Below are positions 1 to 12,100 of a stretch of DNA of 64,000 nucleotides, one piece after another. Position numbers and translations under genes: made by a program. Numbering within the stretch: the first letter of the stretch is position 1; the number at the start of each line of letters is the position of its first letter. The notes under the pieces are model-generated. The model was given only the letters and a program-made list of their open reading frames with translations, was not told the origin of the DNA and ran no database searches. Source of the DNA: Antedon mediterranea (Eukaryota; Echinodermata; Crinoidea; Comatulida; Antedonidae); the NCBI RefSeq assembly GCF_964355755.1, contig NC_092672.1, positions 30,686,501-30,750,500 of the forward strand. The letters run 5' to 3'.

Positions 1-1670
1 GGAACACCAGCAGCAGGATCTTAAATTTAACACGTGACTCCATGTTAACTATGGATCTTTAGAACAAATATCTATAGTTTACATTAGTATAAGAACGAGT
101 CCTCTGCTCTCAAATGACACAAATACAGAAAATATAGAGATACCTAAAAATAAAAACTTTCGTAACACAATACATTTTTTCAGTTTGAAAAGGATGAAAG
201 TGTTTTACAAAATAAAGCCATTAAAAATAGATGCAGTTTGTATTCATATATTATTTAAATACCATTAGCGCATGTTAAAATTGATCTAAAACAGATATTA
301 TATAATATGTAACTTTTTTTAAAAACTGAAAAGTTAACTTTCAATTAAGTCTTATAATCCAAGTATTAAGTAACAGTATTTATTAATATTTTTATTAGCA
401 AAATGTTGCTTCAATCCAGAATCCTAGAATACAATGAATACAGTAAGTAAGGGAGAGGAACTGTCATTATGATACTTACTAAAGAATAATTTAACAAAAG
501 TAGTCTTTGCAACTGTTGTTGTTTAGTTTATTTGATTTTTTTTTTATTATCCATGATAATTTAAATTATTAATTATCAGAAAGCTAAGTTTATTGGATGT
601 TTTGCTGTACTTTGAGGTAATTTTACTGAATTCTCAGTGCAGCGAGAATTGATTGAGAGTATGGCAAAAACATCTTTAAAAAATTAAGTCCTTTGAGTTG
701 AGTCCCACCCAAGAATTATTTAGAAATGTTTGTGATCAATGTTTCAGAAATGTAAGGGTACTAAGCTTGATAGGCCTACTAAGTACTTCAGATTAAAAAC
801 AATATTATCAGAATAAGCTATAGGGTGTAAAGTAAATGACCTACCGGTACTAATCCTATGTAAATTTAGTAGTTGTTCAACATGTTTAAGGTATAGTCAT
901 TGACCTTGTAATCTCTGGGTGGGAGGGTGTGGGCACAATGAGCAGACATCATTTTTCTGCAATGTCTGTATAATATACTGTATATGCTATGTTTTTAGTA
1001 GTAAGTAGTAAGACTACTACATATTTATTTAAAGGATAATTTCAATGTTTTTACATTGTGATCCGTGACCCAGTGACTCCAGTGTAAGATGAACAATCAA
1101 ATGTGCTGTTCTGAATCTTAAGGCTCATGTTTATATTTGTACTTGTAAATTCTTATTCAAAATACCTATTTGATTAAGAGATATTAGCATATTTTAGATG
1201 GGTACTAGAATGACATTTAACCTTGACCCCTAAGACAAATCAAATACATTATTCTGAATCTTTGAGGTCATGTTTATATTCGTGTTTAATACATTCTTAT
1301 ACAAAATTATAAGATAATTGGGATGAAAATTGTCAAATGGCAGCCATCCGATTTTATGCAAATTAGGCCACTTATACTGGGCAGATCAGGGTAGGTTTTG
1401 GATATAGCATTCTCATTATTTTGAATTTATTTCAACAATAAAAAAAACTTTTGCAATTTGTTTGAAATCAAAGGCTATTTTTTAGCTATTTCCACCCGTT
1501 TAAATATACAAAACGGAAACAATTTAAGCTTAGAACGAGCCCTCCATATTATAAGCTCAGCTTATTTTGGAAGCTAGACTTTATTGTCATAACATTTGTT
1601 TTTTTGTTGTTTTTGGTTGTTTTAATACAAACAAAAAATGTATTCTGATGTATGGCATTTTAATACATTT
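1..1670. other. No gene recognised
   Basis: AT-rich DNA with stop codons in every frame and no coding signal, tandem repeat or transposon terminus that I can support. It ends at the outer edge of the palindrome that follows. Confidence 0.5.
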
Positions 1671-2229
1671 TCATATTTACAGATGTTTTCGATTCAATTT
1701 TTGTTCAAATTGGATAACTATATGTGAAATTAAGATGGCATATTCAAGAAAGCCAATTTCAAATGTTATTTTTTTCAGGGGGACAATACACAATACATCT
1801 TTAAATGGAAACAGTCTGGCAATATAATTTACTCGGATAGTGCAAGTTAATATAATATAATGGAACACTGCGACACTGCGAAACTCTACTAATGTTGCCT
1901 CCAATCGATTTTTGTCGTTCCTAAGGCTAAATATAATTATTAATAATATTAATAATTATATTTAGCCTTAGAAACGACAAAAATCGATTGGAGGCAACAT
2001 TAGTAGAGTTTCGCAGTGTTCCATTATATTATATTAACTTGCACTATCCGAATAAATTATAATATAATTAGTCTATTGCCAGACTGTTTCCATTTAAAGA
2101 TGTATTGTGTATTGTCCCCCTGAAACAAAGAACATTTGAAATTGGCTTTCTTGAATATGCCATCTTAATTTCACATAATAATAGTTATCCAATTTGAACA
2201 AAAATTGAATCGAAAACATCTGTAAATAT
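1671..2229. repeat. Large near-perfect palindrome (about 270-bp arms)
   Basis: The sequence from about 1671 to 1943 is repeated in inverted form from about 1947 to 2229, with a loop of only about 3 bases in an AT-rich centre. Differences are few. The left arm carries an extra 8-bp duplication (cactgcga), and a few substitutions and small indels separate the arms. Each arm contains the motif ACAATACATCTTTAA, which matches the terminus of the TTAA-flanked MITE at 38268-38779. The palindrome therefore probably arose by inverted duplication of a segment that held one end of such an element. Confidence 0.85.
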
Positions 2230-2696
2230 AATATAATAAAATACGACGTGCTGTGGGATTGGGGGTGTGTGGTGAAATCTGATAATTTCAGAAGAGGCCA
2301 GCGTCTAGTCGTCTGCCTTAGTTCAACTTTACTCTTTCTCTACATATTTTCATATTCGTAATTCGTGTAATGTTTCATGAAATACTTGTAAAAATAGAAC
2401 CTTTTCTATTTTATCTGTACGTGGAAGGGTGCTGCACAATTTATCTAGGCAGCGAAAATTAATTTATTCTAAGCTCTGTTAGGATTACAACGGAAATACA
2501 CCTGTTTAAATTGTTTTGTGTGGGTGTGTGTGTTGCTATTCTGGTCAAAATCGTTACGTTCATTGTCTAACAGTTCTTTCAAAAACTTGTACTGCATTTG
2601 AATATTAATCTTTGATATTATGTTTTCTGTTTATAATGGCAGATTTATTTCCCCCATTTCTAGTATATTGCGTTGCATTGTAGTCATAAATAAAGT
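2230..2696. other. No feature recognised
   Basis: Unassigned AT-rich sequence between the palindrome and the duplicated sulfotransferase segment. A GT-rich patch lies near 2510-2535. No coding potential was seen. Confidence 0.4.
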
Positions 2697-3617
2697 GTTA
2701 TTATCATATAATCGTTAACAAATATCAAGAAAACTTTTACTTATTTTCTATTTTGATTTATGCTAAATGGTATTTTATAGTCAAAAAGTGTAAAATCATA
2801 ATTATTTGAATTTGTAATATAAATCAGCTAACATTGAAACCGGTAAAGACTTTAAATATCTTATCATTAACTGAGCTATACGTAACATGCGATTTGGAAG
2901 GTTCCGGAAAACCTACACTTGTCACATTTGAAATTTTTAAAATATATTTAGCATCATTTGTCATATCTTCAAAATGTTCTATGACGTCATAGTGGATATC
3001 GCACGAACCGCATACCTTATACATCTCGCTCCAATGGACGTTGTCCACGTTAGAGACTACCATATTAATAAAATCAACAAATTCCACGTCTTCAGTTGCA
3101 TTTCTATCCCATTTATAGTGATCCTTAATTTTGTTTACATATTTCTCAATACCTCGTTGGTATTTTCCATCTTTCTTCTTCATTTTGCCATTAAAGGCTG
3201 ATAAAAGTCGTGTGAACGGGTGTCTAACGAACATAAATTTAGTGTAGTTAGCCAAAATGTCTTTCTGTTTACTCAATGGGAATGGGTACATGTTTCTTTC
3301 ACGCATGGCGAACCTGTTCTGTGGTAAGTTTCATCACTTGTGTGTAGTTCATATATTCCGATAATACCAACATTATTCGACACCAACTTGTACTTCCGAC
3401 TTTCGGAGTTTGACAGAAGACAAGTTTGTGTTTCTCATTTACTAAGAGTCTTGGTTTTCCTTTCATTTTACATTTTCCATGCCGCGAACACATTTCGTTG
3501 GTATGCTTCGTTCGTTTTACATGAATTAACGAATATCTCTTCATGAACTCCTCAATACTTTCTAGTTGTTTTGTTGAATTAGCCTGATCAAAATAAAAGT
3601 TACGTTAAAATAAAGGT
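2697..3617. repeat. Segmental duplication, copy A (partner 7924-8869)
   Basis: This block aligns in direct orientation with 7924-8869. Homology covers the whole terminal exon of a sulfotransferase gene, about 34 bp of the upstream intron including its acceptor, and about 45 bp beyond the stop codon. Because intron sequence is included, the duplication happened at DNA level and was not a retrocopy. Homology stops sharply at both sides. Confidence 0.85.
2741..3583 (-). pseudogene. Carbohydrate sulfotransferase terminal exon, broken duplicate
   Basis: This is the paralogue of the intact exon at 7970-8830. It keeps the recognisable PAPS-binding parts: a 5'-phosphosulfate loop reading CQTPKVGSTSWCRIM and a 3'-phosphate segment reading FVRHPFTRLLSAF. 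Three lesions are visible against the intact copy. A Trp codon has become TGA (3299-3301). Eleven bases are missing just downstream, near 3287. Eight bases are missing near 2849, which shifts the frame and gives a premature end after KIFKVF. The splice acceptor (gatcag before GCTAAT) is kept. I infer a non-functional duplicate in which two separate open stretches survive. Confidence 0.85.
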
Positions 3618-4569
3618 TCTTTGTAACACAATTTATTTTAAATGGAACGCTACAAAAACAATCCTCCGCTTTATCACCCTGCATGAATACCTAATAACCA
3701 GACAAGAACGTATCTTTGTTACATTTTACTATCAATCAAATTTCTTATCACGAAAGGGCCATTCTTCAACATAATACTATAGGCCTACGCCTAATAATAT
3801 AAATAATTGAATAGTGAGGGATTAGTTACAGTGTTGAATTTGAATAAACCATTGGTAAGCCTATTAACCATTTAAAATGAACATGCTGTTATAATACAAA
3901 AACAACATTATTCAATCATAAAAACGCTCTACTACACATGATAAATAGATGTCGGTCGATAAACTTCTGACGACGACTAACACAACGACAATCAGCTAAA
4001 TGAATTCGTGATTTTATTTTATCTCTGGCTTGTTACATTATCATGATACATTACCGGACTTCTCCCTCTCGCAATGAACGGCAGTACAGATCTTCCCTAT
4101 GTAGGCTCGTGTATGTAGCCTACTACGTCATTCACAAGTTACCCACGCATAGCAGTGTTACTAGCGCCATCACAGATTACCTCTATGGATCAAGCATTCA
4201 CACATGAACGTGGAGTCCAAAAAAAAAAATTCATCGACAAACGAAATATAGCCTATATTTAATCCTTTTAAATATTAGGCATATTGCCAAGGCTAATAAT
4301 CGATTTGTCCATAATTATTGCGTTTTGCTGGGGGTTTTCCATAATCTAAGGCCAATTTTAAAGCCAAATCATAATTGTGCGTATAGTTTTGTATTTCCGA
4401 TGCGTGTAGTACCCTTTTTATTTTCACTTCCTTACGTCAGGCCAAATCGTAGTAATGTATGGACGTTCCGAAATTTGAACCGTGTTATACCGGTAGCGGA
4501 GTAAAGTTTGCTTCTTTCTGCAAATGTCCTTTTTTTTTTATTTTATTTCAACACATACATAATACAACA
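3618..4569. other. No gene recognised
   Basis: Unassigned non-coding sequence with an A-run near 4218 and a T-run near 4530. The T-run side abuts the 3' end of the LINE fragment that follows. Confidence 0.4.
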
Positions 4570-6190
4570 TTAATAGATAATTAAGTTATCGTTGATATTT
4601 CGATACATATATTGTTTTACATTTTCCCATAATTTCTTTACTAGATCACATTCAAAGAACATATGTAGCAGTGTTTCCTGCCTTTCCTTGCAAAAACTAC
4701 ACATTGGTGAATCGACCTTTGACATCTTAAAGAGCATTGTTTTTGTATAAATTATACGATGAATATATTTAAATTGAAAAATGTTGAGCTTGGTGTCCTT
4801 TGTACATGCGTGTAAATTTGAGAAAAGGTTTTTCCAATTAAGTTTGTTGTCAAACTCCTTTTGCCATTTGGATTCAATTCCAAATTGGCTCTTCAACATA
4901 TTTTAATATAATGTGTTTATAGATATAATGACAATTTCTTGTTTTCACAGAATTATAAATGTCTGTAATTTATATTCAACTTCATTAGTTGTGTTTACAA
5001 TTAATTTCTGTTTACAGGGCTTTGGAATTGAATTTACAATCTGGTGATATAATAAGAAGTCTGGTTTAAAATTATATTTTTGCTTAAATTCGTCTAGTTC
5101 TAATATTTTCCCTTCTTTGTTCACGATATCTTTTACATAGTTTACATTTTTAACCAACCAATTTTTTTCAACTTTAAATTCTCTTTTATCAAAACATGAG
5201 TTGTTCCATAAAGATCGATTTAAGATGTCCTCTATCTTTTTTTTTCATTTTATTTTATTCAATTTCCAGGTAACATACAAAAATCATAAACAAAGTACGG
5301 CATCATTCAACAAAACAGAACAAAAGTACTATCAGCACCTGCGGGTAACCAAAAGTGGATCAGTTCAAAAGAACTGCACTGTCGAATGGCTTTCCAAACT
5401 AATAGTACGACAAACGCAATAGACATAAAAACACAGTGATAGTCTAGATGAATTCGATATCAGTAATACATTTTTTCAAATCCCTTCTAAACCCCCCAAA
5501 GTTAAACAGGACTTTGTTACGAACTTCATGCGGGATACATTCCCATATTCGAGGGAAATTAACGAACAGGGAGTATTTAAATGCATTAGTTCTAGCATAC
5601 ATGTGTTTAAAGGTGAGGGACTCTGGATACCGAGAATTAATTGTAAGGTATTCAAATATATCAAAATCAATTAAATTATGCAAACACTTAACTACAAAAA
5701 TTATACTATGAAATTTCATTCTTTGAACCATATCTGGTAAATTTAGTATCTTAAGCCTGTCAGTGAAATCGCCTTCAACACACAATTTATTAACCCGTCT
5801 TAATGACTTGTTAATAGCTATATTATGTTGTTTTTGATGTGGATCCCACACAAGAGCACCATATTCAATAACAGGTCGACATAGTGCATTAAAAAGTTGT
5901 AGTAAAATTTTGGTGACATTGAAACCTACAAACCGTTATCGTATACGGTTCTACAACATTGTATTCACTCCACGCAGAGAGTATATCTTTATGGAACTTT
6001 TCAAGTTGTTTAATTTTTTGAAGATCTACAAAAGTTGGTTTCCAAAACAATATTTCCTCCAACCTCTTTAATCTAACTTTTAATAAACAATTTCCACTTG
6101 GATTGATTTCCATCAAGATATCTTTTCACCCAACATGATTTGAGAGATAAAAATGTCCTATCATTTGTTTTCTTTTGGAATGTGGTTTAA
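4570..6190 (-). pseudogene. Outer LINE (non-LTR retrotransposon) C-terminal fragment, split
   Basis: Read on the minus strand, the order is: FLSLKSCWVKRYLDGNQSKW (about 6180-6115, frame changed afterwards), a segment with LEEILFWKPTF and HKDILSAWSEYN (to about 5920), then after an inserted element LWNNSCFDKREF, NVNYVKDIVN and NSIPKP. Last comes the C-terminal zinc-finger-like region with CSFCKERQETLLHMFFEC. This chain is typical of the region downstream of the reverse transcriptase in L1/Tx1-type LINEs, with the C-x2-C...H...C finger at about residues 68-82 of the last segment. The reading frame is broken at least near 4920 and 6115. The reverse transcriptase itself is absent, so this is a dead 3' fragment. 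Confidence 0.75.
5225..5907 (-). mobile_element. CR1-like LINE 3' fragment nested in the outer LINE
   Basis: This is a second, unrelated LINE end in the same orientation. It encodes LFNALCRPVIEYGALVWDPH (about 5890-5830), then a tail with RRVNKLCVEGDFTDRLKIL and a C-terminal stretch ending in a stop at 5444. The 'RPVIEYGALVWDP' block is the usual segment after the reverse transcriptase in CR1/L2/Jockey-group elements. The 3' end is an A-rich tail, seen on the plus strand as tttttttttcattttatttt near 5230. The element interrupts the outer LINE, whose coding sequence resumes on both sides, so it is the later insertion. It is 5'-truncated near 5907. No target duplication was found. Confidence 0.75.
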
Positions 6191-6244
6191 ACACTTTTGT
6201 AAAGTTTATAGTGGATAAATACAAATGAATTTTGGAAATTGTGG

Positions 6245-6299
6245 TTTTAACATCTGACTTTATTTAGCATTAAATACTAAATAAAGTCAGATGTTAAAA
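6245..6299. repeat. Perfect 23-bp hairpin
   Basis: Arms at 6245-6267 and 6277-6299 are exact reverse complements around a 9-base loop. It may be the relic of a tiny foldback or MITE. No gene is attached to it. Confidence 0.9.
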
Positions 6300-7923
6300 A
6301 TTAAGATTTAATTCAAAATAATACAATTTAACGTTTTGCTCAATATATTCATAACAGTAGCAACTTTTTAAAATTATTAATTGAGTTTAGTTATTAGAAT
6401 GTATTACCGTACCAGAAGTACCTTCATCGGGGACTTCCTCGTGACGTTCGCATTGAACGACAAAAATGTTATCCTATATTGTTAGTCGCGTATGTTTTAT
6501 TACCGGCGGAATAATATAGGCTACAATCCTCTGTTTGCTAGCGCACTATAGAGTGAGTAACATTTCCGGCGAACTAGGTGCAATTTATCATGATTTTTAC
6601 GTGCGAGAGTACCATTTGCGGCCATCTAGGGGTGTCATTTAAAAATGTGCTTGCTCAAATACTCAGTGTCTACAGCCCTGGAGTCTTTGGGCAACCCTCT
6701 TAAAATATTCCTGCGACCGCCCCTGTATTTATGTTTCTTATTTTTCTGAAATATTTATTTTTTGACATCAATATAATGAAAGGACAATGGTCGGATAATT
6801 TTTATGTGGTGGGAGGAGATGAGACGAGACCCTTCCTTCCTTTTTATATATTTCCAATATTGCTTTCTGTCTCTTGCTGTCTTTTCTTTGGGATGTTGAA
6901 ACCCTCGGTATATTAAATTAACGCCTTTACCCTTCTTTAAAAAACCGTTGGTCCATCCATTATAAAATACGAATTAAGTTTGTCAGTAATGTAATATCAA
7001 GTATATCTTAACCAAATGGAAAGTGGCAGAGAAAACAATCTGTGTTACCCCTTATACACTAGTTTGTAGTCACCCCTCCCAGATAAGCGCGATTTCCACC
7101 GCTTTGATATAGGGGAGAACATAATGAAAGAATCCGCGATTCATGATGCGCTTCGCGCTATACATAAAGGAAGCGACACTATTATGTAACCGGCCAGCCA
7201 TTGCCACAAAAGAACAAACGCGCACGCGCATGGGTTTTAGATTTTTAATAGCCATCTACTGCATTGTTAAATAATAATGGATTTGCAATTTAACTCCAAG
7301 GTGGAATGAGATTTATATTAGATGAACGATAATAACAAAAAAAAATCTTTAAATTATAATAATTAAACCTTTAATATGATATAAATGATTATAAATTCGT
7401 CAATAAACACAGTCCTTAAATAAAACGATCAATATACAAGAATAACAATAATACAAGTAGGCCTAATCAGTATAACAAAATACAGTAAATATGGCTTATT
7501 TCTATTTATTAAACTTTTTTTATCGGACTGAACCACGGTTAAATTTATTGTATTGTATGTTCTGTTTAATTAAGGTATTTAAAATGGAAATAAATATGTT
7601 CCGATTGTATTTGTAATTTAGTGTTGTATTTAAAAATAATTAACATGTCTTTGGCGGGGCCATAAATTAATACGATCGACCTTCACCGTGACGCACGGCA
7701 CTACGTGTGTGAGTTCGCTGGGCTGTATAGTTTAGCCAGCTAGGCCTAGCGATCACTGACTGAGGTTCGTGCGTGATTTTTTCGTTTTTTTAGTATGAAA
7801 AAGACATTGCAAAACACCAAGGTATCTTAGGTAATAGAAACCATTGATTAAAGTATGATTTTTCATAATTTTATTATTGTCGGCAATGTGGATTTTTCGT
7901 GTGCTGACTATAGGCACTAACTA
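6300..7923. other. No gene recognised
   Basis: Unassigned non-coding sequence. Short open stretches at 6731-6916 and 7070-7255 have no recognisable domain or splice context. The block ends where the duplicated sulfotransferase segment begins. Confidence 0.4.
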
Positions 7924-8869
7924 ATTGTTATTATCATATAATCGTTAAAAAATATCGAGAAAACTTTACTTATTTTCTATTTTGATTGATGCGAAATGGT
8001 ATTTTATAGTCAAAAAGTGTAAAATCATATTTGAATTTGTAATATAAATCAGCTAACATTGATACCGGTAAAGTGGAAAAGGCTTTAAATATCTTATCAT
8101 TATCTGAGCTATACGTAGCATGCGATTTGGAAGGTTCTGGAAAACCTACACTTGTCACATTTGAAAGTGTTAAAATATATTTAGCATCGTTTGTCATATC
8201 CTCAAAATGTCCAATGACGTCATAATGGATATCGCACGAACCGCAGACCTTATACATCTCGCTCCAATGGACGTTGCCTACGTTAGAGACTACCATATTA
8301 ATAAAATCAACAAATTCCACGTCTTCAGTTGCATTTCTATCCCATCTATAGTGACCCTTAATTTTGTTTACATAATACTCAGTACCTCGTTGGTATTTTC
8401 CATCTTTCTTCTTCATTTTGTCATTAAATGCTGATAAAAGTCGTGTGAACGGGTGTCTAACGAACATAAATTTAGTGTAGTTAGCCAAAATGTGTTTCTG
8501 TTTACTCAATGGGAATGCACCTAGACGGGGTACATGTTTCTTCCACGCACGGCTAACCTGGGCTGCGGTAAGTTTCATCACTTGTGTGTAGTTCATATAT
8601 TCCGATAGCACCAACATTATTCGACACCAACTTACACTTCCGACTTTCGGAGTTTGACAGAAGACAAGCTTGTGTTTCTCATTTACTAAGAGTTTACTAA
8701 GAGGTTTTCCAGCCAGACGTTTTCCATGCCGTAAACACATTTCGTTGGTATGCTTCGTTCGTTTTACATGAATTAACGAATATCTCTTCATGAACTCCTC
8801 AATACTTTCTAGTTGTTCTGTTGAATTAGCCTGATGATCAAAATAAAATTTACGTTAAAATAAAGGTTT
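7924..8869. repeat. Segmental duplication, copy B (partner 2697-3617)
   Basis: This is the intact partner of copy A, carrying the open sulfotransferase exon. Its upstream limit, about 8869, coincides with the start of a GC-richer repeat containing CGCAACGCAAG motifs. Confidence 0.85.
7970..8830 (-). CDS. Carbohydrate sulfotransferase (CHST8-14 / HNK-1ST type), terminal exon
   Basis: This exon encodes the catalytic domain of a Golgi PAPS-dependent sulfotransferase, Pfam Sulfotransfer_2 family. Members transfer sulfate from PAPS to GalNAc, GlcA or related sugars on glycans such as chondroitin, dermatan or HNK-1. Counting from the internal Met at 8791, the 5'-phosphosulfate loop CQTPKVGSVSWCRIM is at about residues 45-59. 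The 3'-phosphate segment FVRHPFTRLLSAF is at about 110-122. The HWSEMYKVCGSCDIHYD block is at about 175-191, with two cysteines spaced as in the family. Several N-x-S/T sites are present (NYTQ, NYTK, NATE, NVTS). The exon opens after a good acceptor (ttttgatcatcag, 8831-8833). The frame is open 13 codons upstream of the Met, so the true start lies in an upstream exon. It has no membrane anchor of its own, and the sugar acceptor cannot be told from sequence. Confidence 0.88.
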   Translation of the reverse strand, partial: ANSTEQLESIEEFMKRYSLIHVKRTKHTNEMCLRHGKRLAGKPLSKLLVNEKHKLVFCQTPKVGSVSWCRIMLVLSEYMNYTQVMKLTAAQVSRAWKKHVPRLGAFPLSKQKHILANYTKFMFVRHPFTRLLSAFNDKMKKKDGKYQRGTEYYVNKIKGHYRWDRNATEDVEFVDFINMVVSNVGNVHWSEMYKVCGSCDIHYDVIGHFEDMTNDAKYILTLSNVTSVGFPEPSKSHATYSSDNDKIFKAFSTLPVSMLADLYYKFKYDFTLFDYKIPFRINQNRK

Positions 8870-9111
8870 AAGCTTGGTGCCTATAGTATTTACAGCGCAA
8901 CGCAAGTCCGTATTTACGCGCAACGCAAGTAATTTGACCAATCACGACATGGATGATTCATAATCGACTCATGATTTTGTCAATTTACTGACGTTCATGC
9001 CCTTACGACCTTGTGTTGCGTATGCACGCGTCCCTGATGCGGTGGTACGGTAAGATAGACATGCAGTCCCCCGCCTACAGTATCACCAGTCTTAAGTTTT
9101 ACCCGGGTAGC
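8870..9111. repeat. GCAACGC-motif repeat, MITE-like
   Basis: This segment starts with AAGCTTGGTGCC and contains several CGCAACGCAAG and GACCAATCAC motifs. A related block at about 12748-12905 starts AAGCTTGGTTTTC and also has CGCAACGC and GACCAAT. The two look like diverged copies of one short non-coding element. Boundaries are uncertain. Confidence 0.4.
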
Positions 9112-12100
9112 ATTACTTTTTTTCCTATTGCGTTAAGGCAGAAACTATAGAGGGCCTGAATTCTCACATAAATATTCATGATGTGACGTCAAACACTGGA
9201 AATAGTTCTCACGCGGTACCGAAAATTATCTCTCGTCGCACTGCGATGGTAGCTGCTGCCAGATGTGCTCAGAATTAGTAAAAGGTTGAAAAAAATAAAA
9301 GAAAAACTGAATTTTTTCACCACAGTGCATTTCTATAAGGTCCCTATATGAACATACTAAAAGTCTACAAAAATCCAGGTACACAAAATGGCCGCCAATG
9401 GCGAAAATGTCTAAAAATTGACCAAAAAACATAAATAGTAGATCTAATTACCGCTTTAGGCCTATAGCAGTTTTTACAATGCTTTTTATATTTCTTTAGT
9501 GTCAAACATTTCAACTGCAATACAATTAATATACATATTAATTTAAGCGCTATTAGAAAATGGCCGCAACATTTTCTAGATGTTGTCTTCCTTTTCTTTT
9601 ATTCAATTGTTCACACTTCAAAAATAGTACAAGTTATGTGCAACAATGATAACAGGTATCATAGTAATAAACAATAAGGTAATCAAACTAATTTTTAAAA
9701 AATGTATAAAGATACTTGTACTTTAGGCCTAAGTATCAAGATATCACCACAGTTATAATAATAAACAACGTAATTATAATGTATCATTATCAGGACAATC
9801 CTCCGTCTATAGTATATTAGAAGGAATTGAGCATGTGCTGATGCCTTGACATTACTGGTGGTAAATTTTTCATCAATGGACACATGCCATTTGGTTGAAG
9901 AGTATTTTCTATTCACTGCTGTACCTGGTAATAGACATGCAAGGAATGATATTTTGCAGCATATGTTGGGGGAATAGATTTTATTTTGCTTTTTGCTCCT
10001 TTCTCACAGAACCTTAGGTTGTCTAAAGTGCTACCAATGCCAATTCATCTGATGCGATGATTTGTTTTTAGACGTTTAGTTTTACAGAGATTGTAAGCAC
10101 ACCGTACTACTGCAGTATTGGAGAGGGCACCCTACTTTTGAAATTTAGTTCAAAATTGCAAAATTTTAGGGTTTTGGGAAAAACACAATATTTGTAAAAT
10201 TAACTGATTAACGGAAAAATATTATTAGTGAAATAAATTCATAAATGATTTTAGTACATTGTCATGTAAAATTAAATGTCTTTGAACCAAACAATAATCT
10301 GTAATTTAACGGAAAAATCAACCAATGTCTTTTTTCCGAAATTGTACCCTAGAAAATCGTTAAAATAAAATATTTAGCAAAATTGAACAGTCCTGAATTT
10401 TAAATCCCTGGTAGAAATATTAAATCTACAGAATACGATCGATATTAAGATACAAAATTCGGTAAGTGGGATGCAGCTCCGACTATTCAAACTAAAGGTA
10501 CCTCCCTATTTGTTCCATCGAAAACTAGCGAAACCGCCATTTTGTAAACAATTGTCATCGTGTTTATGAATTAATTTATTTATAGCGAACGATATACGCG
10601 ATGTTTATTATTGTCCGCGTATAAGTATTTATATAAAAAAATACATTCCATTACAAAGTATTTTATTACTTGTTTATTTATGACAATATAAATTTTAGTT
10701 GAGGAATATTTATCATAACTATTATAATAGCTTGTATACGAGTCCGAGGCCTAGCCCTATTTAGCGAGCGATTGTTCCAGGGGCGCAAAGTCACTTAGTG
10801 ACATCGTGATCGGGCGCGTCGGGACTAGCTAATATCAATAATATGAACTGAAATAAACGGCTAACAAGAACTGTTGTAATATACTTGCTTACAATTTTTT
10901 GTTAATGATGAACAAACAAGCAATTAATTTGAATAACAAATTATTTTAAATTTTGTTTGGGTAAAAACATAATAATGTACCAAAGTAACAAACTACTGTA
11001 TAATAATTAATAGTAATACAGTATTTATAAAATATAATATAGGCCTAACAATAAATATTCAATTTTTAAGGTCTACCCATAGAGATAATTATAGTGAACC
11101 TATGGTCTACCACATGACAATAACATAATTTACAACGTATAGTGTAGTAGGTTTGCATTCAACATAAAACATTTGTATTGTAATTCGCCTATCATGAATT
11201 CTCTGCAACATTGGCTACATTATTATTTTGTAATTCAACATTTTGTTTTAAATTATTAAAGTATAGTTTGGGTATCATCTTTTTATTCACTTCACTCTCA
11301 ATTTGAAGTCACAATGATTTCTGAAAGTGTCAACAAAATTAATAAATTTTATTTAACAAATATTTTTAATGTCTGGTTGTATTATATAATTATGATATTA
11401 TTATTATATATTATATGATGGCCTAAAAAATAAAAGGGGGCTGTATTTTATTATTTAAATTAAAGTATTTACCATTATTATTTATATAATCTAGGCCTAC
11501 TACTAGCCTAGCTAGGCATCTATATTTAGCTTAATAAATCAAATAATAAATGAAAAATAAAATAATAATAATACTGATTAAAAAGTATTTGTTTGGGGTG
11601 ATCAAATCACCGTTCCAGGCTGGGCCGGCCAGGACCAATGATATTCGTACAGTACAACTTAACGACTATCGGATCAGCATCAACACAGTTTACAAAACCA
11701 TGGATATTTCCTTCATGGTACAACACACGTCTCGTTATCGCCTATACTGACCACCATAGAGTTATTACTATAATATCTCTATGTACTGACATACGTGTCT
11801 CGCGTCGCCGAAACCACGCTCACAGCTAGAAAATGTACTACCTTTCGAGGCCTGAGAATACACCAACAAATTTTGAACAGGATAGAAATATATCATACTC
11901 GATTAAAGTAATATTATTCTTGATAAAACAATTGATTATAATTTTTTTAATTCTGTAGGATGCACCTCCGACTATTTTTCATAGCCATATGGCGGCCATT
12001 TTGTTAAAAAAACCTATTTCCCCTACCTGGATTTTTCTAGATTTTAGTACCGTATGTTCATATAAGCACCTTATAGAAATGCATTGTGGTGTAATGTTGC

